From CAZMHJ01 sp964566075 (GTDB lineage: Bacteria > Patescibacteriota > Saccharimonadia > Saccharimonadales > CAIOMD01): 18,771 nt of DNA. Position 1 is the first letter of the stretch. Each line of letters starts with the position of its first letter. Positions 13,527 to 18,771 of this stretch are shown here, piece after piece. The DNA is taken from contig CAZMHJ010000017.1 in the NCBI GenBank assembly GCA_964566075.1, forward strand, positions 1 through 18,771, given 5' to 3'. A program made the position numbers and the translations under genes. A model generated the notes under the pieces. It saw only the letters and a program-made list of their open reading frames with translations, ran no database searches and was not told the DNA's origin.

Positions 13527-14576
13527 TTAGAATAACATGGCTGCAGTAAAGGTAATTGTGTCCGTGTAATCACTCGTTGAAGGAACCGTTATATCTGTTT
13601 TTGCTTTCAATCGAACGGTCGCGGTTGCAGAAGTTACCGGAGAAGTTGTCGATAAGATAGACTGCAAACTGGTTGCAAGCGCACCCACATTATCAAGTGC
13701 CCCATTATATGGAGCGGTTGCGGTAATTGGCCCCCCTGCTCCCTGGGCAGTACTTATCACCTGAGCGCCGTACCCTTTTTGCACCGATCCTAAGTCGGCA
13801 GTAGCTGAAGCTAACGTATAGGAACTTGCAGTGCTTTTAAGCCCGGCATTTGTGTCATTTATATAAACAACACCACCAAACAAGGCATTCGTCGTGAGTG
13901 CTAGTTGCGGGTCAGCATTAGCGGCAAATACAGAACCAGGGGGTAAACTCGTAAATGCTGCAGTAAATGGAGGTGTTGAAGTAAGCGTGGTCGTAACTGC
14001 AAACGAAATACTTGGGTTAACTGTGGCTGCAGTAGCAATTGGGCCATATGCAGTCTCACTAAAATTTCCGTTTATGGCTTTTACTTTAATCTTATAGGTA
14101 GTATTTGCCTGCAAACCTAAGACATTGAAACCACTCGCCCCACCCCATAGTGCGTAGGTTTGATAGTTTGCTGCCGTCAAGGTGCTTCCTATGGTGTTAT
14201 CAGATCGAATATATTGTGTTGTTACAAAGTTATTACTGCTTATTGCAATCGCGTATTTTGTTGTTGTCGGGTTATTGCCTGTCGCGAGTACAATCTTTAA
14301 CCTATCATAATAGTTTGATGGGTTAGTAAACGTTGGTGCTGGTGGTACGTTTGCATTTATTGTCGCGGCAAGTCCGGGTTGGGCTAAGTATGTCGTTGAG
14401 GTAACTGTGTTTCCTGCCTGACCGTTTGTGATAGCATTTAAGCTAAAACTTGTGCTCGATGTTGAACCACCACCATTGCCAAAATCGTAGGCCTTAAGCG
14501 TATAGTTTGTACTTGTTGGTGCAACGGCAAACAATAATACAGACGTAAGTGCACCGCTTATTGCCTTAAAAAACAT
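13527..14576 (-). CDS. Secreted fibronectin-III surface protein with shared C-terminal module
   Basis: 349 residues from ATG 14576 (MFFKAISGALTS...). The frame extends 22 codons further to 14642, but those codons overlap the upstream gene and would put polar residues before the signal sequence, so the shorter start is preferred. After a hydrophobic N-terminus come a short Gly/Ser-rich segment, an FN3-like domain (~72-185: 'PPAPTFTNPSNYYDRLKI' ... 'LQANTTYKIKVKAING'), and the ~162-residue C-terminal module with 'GGVVYINDTNAGLKS', 'QKGYGAQV' and 'TSDYTDTITFTAAMLF'. That module is homologous to the one in the next gene downstream. It lies 31 nt after the 14608-15171 gene, in the same transcription unit. 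Likely a surface adhesin or wall component; the partner is unknown. Confidence 0.72.
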   Translation of the reverse strand: MFFKAISGALTSVLLFAVAPTSTNYTLKAYDFGNGGGSTSSTSFSLNAITNGQAGNTVTSTTYLAQPGLAATINANVPPAPTFTNPSNYYDRLKIVLATGNNPTTTKYAIAISSNNFVTTQYIRSDNTIGSTLTAANYQTYALWGGASGFNVLGLQANTTYKIKVKAINGNFSETAYGPIATAATVNPSISFAVTTTLTSTPPFTAAFTSLPPGSVFAANADPQLALTTNALFGGVVYINDTNAGLKSTASSYTLASATADLGSVQKGYGAQVISTAQGAGGPITATAPYNGALDNVGALATSLQSILSTTSPVTSATATVRLKAKTDITVPSTSDYTDTITFTAAMLF

Positions 14577-14607
14577 ATATTCTATTTTACCATTTAGATT
14601 TTTAATA

Positions 14608-15171
14608 TCATCGCCAGCGCCAACTATCAAGTACCTGTGCATACAGTTGGTTTATTGCGCTTTTATCGTTAGGCGCACCCGAAACACTGATACTGGCATA
14701 CAACCCACCATTAACCCAGAAGCCCGTTATCTCATATGCAGTTGCTGTTTGGCTATAAAAGGTAGGAACACCTGCAGGCATGCCACCGAATTCTATCGGT
14801 GTGTAAATAGATGGATTTTTCGACCGTAAGTTATAACTTGCCACCCCTGGTAATCCGTCGCTCGGCATCGTCGCAAGATTGATGGCAACCTGCTGCCCGT
14901 TTGATCGGACTTTAGTGGCTACAAGCTGCAGTACATCTTGGGCGGTCGCATTTTCTTGTTGGCTCTTTGTCACAAATCCAGCTGGCAAACGCATTGTGAA
15001 ATATGCTGTATCAACTGGGGTAGGATTACTATCTTCTGATCTTTGAGTTGTCGTTTTTGGTTGCGTAACAACTGATTTTGAAGGAGCATGAAATAATACA
15101 ATCAAAACGATTACGGTCACTAATATCAAGACAACCGCGACTACGGTAGTGACCCACCACTTTTTTGTCAT
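14608..15171 (-). CDS. Membrane-anchored PsbP-like protein of the surface locus
   Basis: 187 residues: 'MTKKWW', one membrane helix (~6-28), a Thr/Ser/Pro linker and an outside alpha-beta domain ('AYFTMRLPAGFVTKSQQ' ... 'YEITGFWVNGGLYASISVSG' ... 'LDSWRW'). The fold pattern is PsbP/DUF1795-like, as in the 3920-4612 protein. Its ATG overlaps the TGA of the upstream PKD gene (ATGA), so it is translationally coupled. No catalytic residues are visible. It may be an assembly or anchoring factor for the surface proteins encoded downstream; this is inferred from context only. Confidence 0.72.
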   Translation of the reverse strand: MTKKWWVTTVVAVVLILVTVIVLIVLFHAPSKSVVTQPKTTTQRSEDSNPTPVDTAYFTMRLPAGFVTKSQQENATAQDVLQLVATKVRSNGQQVAINLATMPSDGLPGVASYNLRSKNPSIYTPIEFGGMPAGVPTFYSQTATAYEITGFWVNGGLYASISVSGAPNDKSAINQLYAQVLDSWRWR

Positions 15172-16175
15172 CGGCTTCGGCTATTATGTTTGCGTTTAGA
15201 AGTAACAACTATTAACTGGCGGTGCCGTGCTTCAAACCAAAGCAATGGAACGAGCGCTACGATTAATAGATATATAACCCATATTTGGCTTAACGAAATA
15301 TAGGTACCACCCGTTGTCTGAATAGCGCCCGCAACTACACCAGTCTGCTGCCGAAATGTAACACCTGCTACGGTTGTATAAACTTCTTTCCCCGTGGCAT
15401 CTTTAACACTAATACGTATAACTCTATTCTTTGTTGCTCTATATAAGTGTTCAAGGCTTTGTTCGCCGGCACTATTCGCTGAGTAGGTAGTTTTTACTCC
15501 GTCTCCCCAGTCAACAATAATTGTATATGGTGATTCACCGCCATTTACATTAATTTTCCAAACCAGTGACTCGTTTGGCTTAATAACCAAAAAAGGAGTG
15601 TCGGTATTTACTTTAAGTACTGACGTGCTAGTCTCGATAGGTTGACTTGGCGTAGTAACCGGTAAAGTAACAGGCTGTTGTGGAGTTACGGGAGGGGTGC
15701 TACCTTCACTGCTAGCCTGCTGGTATGTAATCGAAACTGCTTGACCAGTTGGGCCCGCATCATTTGTAATGGTAACTATTTTGGGTACGAGCGAGTTCAC
15801 ACCAGAACTAATCGTAAAGCTTCCCGCAAATACGCCACTCGCCGAACAGCCAGCGCTACCAATATAGTTATTATTGTCGTAAATCATCACTACAATTGCC
15901 GGAATGATTACTGGACATGTTCCACTAATAACAATATTGGGGTTCGTCACAGCTGAGCCGGTTACAGGGTTCGTAATTTCAGCAGGACTACTTGGGATTG
16001 GTGCAGGCACGCCTGCGGTTACCATATAGCTTGCTGCATTAACCGAACGACTGATAAGTAGTAAGCATATCCCAAATAGAATCAATAAAATACTGAGCCC
16101 ACGATATGAAGTGTGTTCATGCGAGCTTTTTTTAGCGGTATGTTTATGATCTTGGAGTTTTAAAAGTCTTTTCAC
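15168..16175 (-). CDS. Membrane protein with Ig-like and PKD domains, first gene of the surface locus
   Basis: 335 residues starting at GTG 16175. A basic, His-rich cytoplasmic N-terminus (1-25) precedes a signal or anchor helix (~26-47, 'SRSVNAASY'). An Ig-like domain (~65-150) carries two cysteines ('SGTCPVI' and 'GSAGCSASG') that could pair. A Pro/Thr-rich linker (~157-185) leads to a PKD domain (~190-275) with the diagnostic 'WGDG' (223-226) and a final 'YTTVAGVTF' strand. A second membrane helix (~297-314) and a basic tail end it. PKD domains mediate protein-protein or carbohydrate contacts on cell surfaces. The gene heads the minus-strand run, with a -10 box 10 nt before the GTG and no Shine-Dalgarno. 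An ATGA overlap couples it to the next gene. Confidence 0.78.
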   Translation of the reverse strand: MKRLLKLQDHKHTAKKSSHEHTSYRGLSILLILFGICLLLISRSVNAASYMVTAGVPAPIPSSPAEITNPVTGSAVTNPNIVISGTCPVIIPAIVVMIYDNNNYIGSAGCSASGVFAGSFTISSGVNSLVPKIVTITNDAGPTGQAVSITYQQASSEGSTPPVTPQQPVTLPVTTPSQPIETSTSVLKVNTDTPFLVIKPNESLVWKINVNGGESPYTIIVDWGDGVKTTYSANSAGEQSLEHLYRATKNRVIRISVKDATGKEVYTTVAGVTFRQQTGVVAGAIQTTGGTYISLSQIWVIYLLIVALVPLLWFEARHRQLIVVTSKRKHNSRSR

Positions 16176-16185
16176 GCTTATTGCT

Positions 16186-16215
16186 AGTATAACCCGTTCC
16201 GATTTTTAACAACAA
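16186..16215 (-). promoter_or_regulatory. Promoter of the surface locus
   Basis: On the minus strand TTGTTG (16210-16215), an 18-nt spacer and TATACT (16186-16191). Ten nt separate the -10 from GTG 16175, so the mRNA would have a leader of only a few nt. It lies back to back with the promoter of the signalling operon. Confidence 0.5.
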
Positions 16216-16225
16216 ATACTAAGTG

Positions 16226-16254
16226 TTTGTGTTTATTTGCTATTGAGGTAAGAT
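16226..16254 (+). promoter_or_regulatory. Promoter of the sensor operon
   Basis: TTTGTG (16226-16231), a 17-nt spacer and TAAGAT (16249-16254). The start would be near 16261, giving a ~15-nt leader without a Shine-Dalgarno before ATG 16276. The -35 match is modest. Confidence 0.4.
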
Positions 16255-16275
16255 TAAAAGCATAAACATCTATAT

Positions 16276-17301
16276 ATGAATAAAAAATTTAAATTGTATT
16301 TTATCATTAGCTTATCAAGCGTTGTTACGGCGCTATGGTTTGCGATTTATTTTACCGACACACGTGGACAGCAAATTAATTACTGGTGGCAGCTACTCAT
16401 GGGTCTCACGGGGCTCATATACGGTATTTTTGGAATCTTTACTGCAAAAAAGTGGAACTGGCTCAAGAGTGGGGTCGGACGAGGTGTGTTCTTCCTTTCG
16501 CTCGGACTTGTCATGTGGTCAATTGGTCAACTGGGTTGGACGTACTTTTTGTTTGCAGAACCTAACGTCGAGTCTCCTCAATCACATCTACTAGACATTA
16601 TTGACTTTGCCGCTATACCACTATGGTTCGTTGGTGTCGTAACACTTTCTAAGGCAACTGGTGCAAAGTATGGTCTTAAAAAAGCAAGTGGTAAGTTACT
16701 CGTTGTCACCGTTTCTCTCATTATGATTCTTCTATCTTGGTATTTCTTGGTCGAAGTGGCCAGGGGCGGTGGGGCTTACTTTGAGCAAGCATTCTGGAAG
16801 CAATTCTTTGACTTAGGCTACTCTATTGGTGATGCCATTATCCTTACAACTGCAATTGTTATTTTCGCGCTTTCATGGAAATTACTCGGTGGTCGCTTTA
16901 GGCTACCAATTATCACCATATTAGTAGCTTTTGGGCTACTCTATCTTGCTGATTTTTTGTTTTCTTATCGAGACGGCCAGGGGCTCTATTTTAATGGAGA
17001 CCCGGCAGACTTATTCTATTATCTAATGATTACGACACTTGGGCTCGGCATTACAATGCTTGACCCTAGCCATGTGAAAACAAAAAAGGCTGCTGTAAAG
17101 TCGGATCCGACAGTAACAAATAACAGTCCTGTCGAAATAGATAACTCGCAAGAAACACCTGTAGTAAGTACTATTCCGCAAGCTACACCAGAACAAGGCA
17201 AACCATCTACCGATCAAGCTCCAGAGTTCTTAAAGGTAAACCCAGTTGCTCCATATGCCCAACCACATGATAATACCGAAAACACAAAGGAAGAAGTATA
17301 A
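16276..17301 (+). CDS. Eight-helix membrane protein, candidate sensor module of the kinase operon
   Basis: 341 residues. Eight hydrophobic segments are visible at ~6-26, 36-56, 69-92, 106-126, 140-160, 182-203, 207-230 and 245-262, rich in Trp and Tyr. A soluble Pro/Thr/Gln-rich tail of ~75 residues follows from 'MLDPSHVKTKKAA'. The helical part recalls the multi-helix (7TM/MASE-like) sensor domains found at the N-terminus of histidine kinases and cyclases, but here it stands alone. The gene is followed 2 nt later by a small unknown gene and then by a histidine kinase with no membrane helix in the visible part. A split membrane sensor is therefore a reasonable inference; a transporter-like role is not excluded. 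ATG 16276 lies just after the predicted promoter. Confidence 0.65.
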   Translation: MNKKFKLYFIISLSSVVTALWFAIYFTDTRGQQINYWWQLLMGLTGLIYGIFGIFTAKKWNWLKSGVGRGVFFLSLGLVMWSIGQLGWTYFLFAEPNVESPQSHLLDIIDFAAIPLWFVGVVTLSKATGAKYGLKKASGKLLVVTVSLIMILLSWYFLVEVARGGGAYFEQAFWKQFFDLGYSIGDAIILTTAIVIFALSWKLLGGRFRLPIITILVAFGLLYLADFLFSYRDGQGLYFNGDPADLFYYLMITTLGLGITMLDPSHVKTKKAAVKSDPTVTNNSPVEIDNSQETPVVSTIPQATPEQGKPSTDQAPEFLKVNPVAPYAQPHDNTENTKEEV

Positions 17302-17303
17302 CT

Positions 17304-17633
17304 ATGGACCAATCAGCACCAGTAGCAACCCAGCAACCAAACTCGCAAGAAAATATTTATACCGAAATCTGTGCTCAAATTATTAAGGAACAAAGCCGTA
17401 TTATTGGTGTGACGCTGGCGCTTGAACAAGCATCACATGTTGAAGGTTTATCAGTTGACGCCTCTACATACCATTGCACGATTTCAGGTAATGGTAGTAT
17501 CGTTATCAACGATCTTATTGAACAGTATCGCGATTTCTTTGGTCACGCAGCCGTTGAGGTCTGTAGAGAAGCAGCTTCGCGATATCTTGCAAATTTGCCG
17601 GCTGAGCAAACACCAAGCTTATTAAAGTCTTAG
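17304..17633 (+). CDS. Small unknown protein between sensor and kinase genes
   Basis: 109 residues, soluble. It is not recognised. A disordered start ('MDQSAPVATQQPNSQ') leads to a helix ('IYTEICAQIIKEQSRIIG'), a short strand pair ('GLSVDASTYHCTISG') and two further helices ('INDLIEQYRDFFGHAAVEVC' and following), ending 'PSLLKS'. It starts 2 nt after the previous stop, with AAAGGAAGAAG inside the end of the previous gene as the ribosome binding site, and ends 26 nt before the kinase TTG. Tight spacing implies co-expression; it may be an adaptor between the membrane protein and the kinase, but nothing in the sequence proves it. Confidence 0.6.
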   Translation: MDQSAPVATQQPNSQENIYTEICAQIIKEQSRIIGVTLALEQASHVEGLSVDASTYHCTISGNGSIVINDLIEQYRDFFGHAAVEVCREAASRYLANLPAEQTPSLLKS

Positions 17634-17659
17634 TCTGAAGGCGCGAGGGGGGCAGCGTT

Positions 17660-18771
17660 TTGCAAATCGCATCACCAACACCAGATGCAGCCAATACAAA
17701 TGTTGATGCTGTGACAGTATCAAGCTTAAAGGCTGACTTCGAGCGCATTGCTCGCCAGATGTATACGCAAAATTTAGCGTTGGTTCAAACAAACCGTATG
17801 CTCTCTATTTTGCGTGCAATTGACTTGTTAATTTTAGAGTCATCACGTAATTTGCCACAACTTTCGAGTGAAATATCACAAGCTATTATCGATCAGTCGC
17901 CCTACCCGATTGTAGCTATCTTGTCATTAAATGAGCACACCGATAAGTTCTTACATTTTCAGGGGTCAGCAGTTAGCATGCTCCCCAGTCAAAAACAACC
18001 TGATGCAACAACAATGGAGCGGATGCAACAGTTCCATATACCCATTGATGGCCAATGGGTAACAAGCAAATCACGTAATTTAATTATCGATATCAGTGAT
18101 AAAAAAACACTCTCTAATCTTGAGCTTTTTAGCGTCGAGACAAAGATGATCATTGAGCTCATGGCCGAGCAGTTTAATCTAAAATCGCTCTATCTCACAA
18201 AACTCAAAGCACGAGGCAGTCTCACGGGTGTTATGGTAGTTGGACTCGAAGAGCCAATGCCAATGATTGATGATATTGAGCTAATTGAACGCGTCAGCGG
18301 ACCAACCGGAATTGCAATAGATAACCGTCTTCTTTATGAAGAAAACGTGCGAGTTGTCCGCCAACTACAGCAAACAAACGATCGACTCAAAGAAATTGAT
18401 GCAGCTAAAGACGAGTTTATCAGTATGGCTTCGCATCAATTGCGTACCCCGCTCACTAGCATGAAAGGTTACGTCAGCATGGTGCTCGATGGTGATATGG
18501 GTGACTTAAACGATGGTCAAAGAAGCATGTTACAGCAGGCATATGACAGTTCACAGCGCATGGTTTATCTCATCTCCGATTTGTTAAATGTATCTCGATT
18601 ACGTACCGGCAAATTTATAATTCAAAATAAAGTAAGCGACTTAGTGCAGGTTGTTAACGACGAGCTTAGGCAACTAAGTACCGCTGCGGTTGCCCGTAAA
18701 GTACACTTTACATTTAATGCGCCTGCTAATTTTCCAAAAGTAGTGCTCGATGAAATGAAGGTACGTCAAGT
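17660..18771 (+). CDS. Soluble GAF-like sensor histidine kinase, 5' part
   Basis: 370 residues are visible; the gene runs off the window. TTG 17660 is chosen as the start because GAGGGGGG (17645-17652) lies 7 nt upstream, an in-frame TGA at 17636-17638 blocks extension, and the first ATG (17759) would drop a helical segment. Order: a coiled coil (~20-50), a GAF-like domain (~55-220, with 'LTGVMVVGLEEPMPM' and 'ERVSGPTGIAIDNRLLYEEN'), a signalling helix (~225-250) and a HisKA domain with H-box 'SMASHQLRTPLTSMKGY' in which H259 is the phosphorylated histidine. The ATPase domain begins near the window end. It would phosphorylate a response regulator encoded elsewhere or downstream. No membrane helix is seen, which fits pairing with the eight-helix protein two genes upstream. 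Confidence 0.9.
   Translation, partial: MQIASPTPDAANTNVDAVTVSSLKADFERIARQMYTQNLALVQTNRMLSILRAIDLLILESSRNLPQLSSEISQAIIDQSPYPIVAILSLNEHTDKFLHFQGSAVSMLPSQKQPDATTMERMQQFHIPIDGQWVTSKSRNLIIDISDKKTLSNLELFSVETKMIIELMAEQFNLKSLYLTKLKARGSLTGVMVVGLEEPMPMIDDIELIERVSGPTGIAIDNRLLYEENVRVVRQLQQTNDRLKEIDAAKDEFISMASHQLRTPLTSMKGYVSMVLDGDMGDLNDGQRSMLQQAYDSSQRMVYLISDLLNVSRLRTGKFIIQNKVSDLVQVVNDELRQLSTAAVARKVHFTFNAPANFPKVVLDEMKVRQ

Noticed and set aside
12419..14576. True WxL domains in the two surface proteins.
   Set aside because: No Trp-x-Leu motifs in the C-terminal modules; only the strand ending and the DUF916-like neighbours are similar.
14577..14642. Earlier start of the FN3 surface protein at 14642.
   Set aside because: The extension overlaps the upstream gene and places charged residues ahead of the hydrophobic signal; ATG 14576 gives a normal signal sequence.
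16176..16205. Second ECF-type promoter (GGAAC ... CGT) before the surface locus.
   Set aside because: The spacer between GGAAC and CGT is 19 nt, too long compared with the 16 nt in front of the sigma gene; a sigma70-like TATACT explains the region better.

Overview
The window looks like a chromosomal segment of a Patescibacteria (CPR) bacterium, most probably Candidatus Saccharibacteria or a close relative. This is inference from gene content. The surface protein families, the small single-pass proteins with a 'YRPxxNKI' motif, the very compact layout (stop/start overlaps, convergent genes sharing stop codons) and the near absence of Shine-Dalgarno sites all fit that group. UGA is used as a stop, so the code is the standard bacterial one. 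No tRNA, rRNA, CRISPR array or insertion sequence was found.

Layout. 1-402: the 3' part of a DsbA-like thiol oxidoreductase. 689-2365: a Kef-type cation/proton antiporter with a C-terminal NAD-binding domain. It shares its stop codon region with a convergent orphan protein carrying a Cys-rich zinc-ribbon-like tail (2362-3732). That gene is preceded by a leader containing a 27-codon ORF and a hairpin that buries the ribosome binding site. 3920-5358: two membrane-anchored extracytoplasmic proteins (PsbP-like; YRPxxNKI plus LytR_C-like). 5521-6604: an ECF sigma factor overlapped by its likely membrane anti-sigma partner, with an ECF-type promoter in front. 6601-6966: a stand-alone voltage-sensor-like four-helix protein. 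7021-7962: a membrane-anchored serine hydrolase of the class A beta-lactamase / D,D-peptidase fold.

7965-16175 (all minus strand) is a large cell-surface locus of eight exported or membrane-anchored proteins. In order of transcription they are: a PKD/Ig-like membrane protein, a PsbP-like anchored protein, a fibronectin-III surface protein, a second surface protein sharing the same C-terminal module, two tandem DUF916-like Ig-fold membrane proteins, a large secreted protein whose C-terminal ~270 residues resemble a phage tail-fibre domain, and a second YRPxxNKI protein. The locus appears to be split into transcription units by promoters in front of 16175, 13459, 12356 and 10234 and by one clear intrinsic terminator at 12374-12399. 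The set resembles in outline the Gram-positive WxL / DUF916 surface complexes and could be a host- or surface-attachment apparatus of an epibiont.

16276-18771 (plus strand) is a signalling operon: an eight-helix membrane protein, a 109-residue unknown protein, and a soluble GAF-like/HisKA histidine kinase that starts at TTG and runs off the window. Together they may form a split membrane sensor.

Across the window several genes have a -10 box only 8-10 nt before the start codon and no Shine-Dalgarno, implying leaderless mRNAs. The few genes with strong ribosome binding sites (12419-13459, 17660-) stand out against that background.
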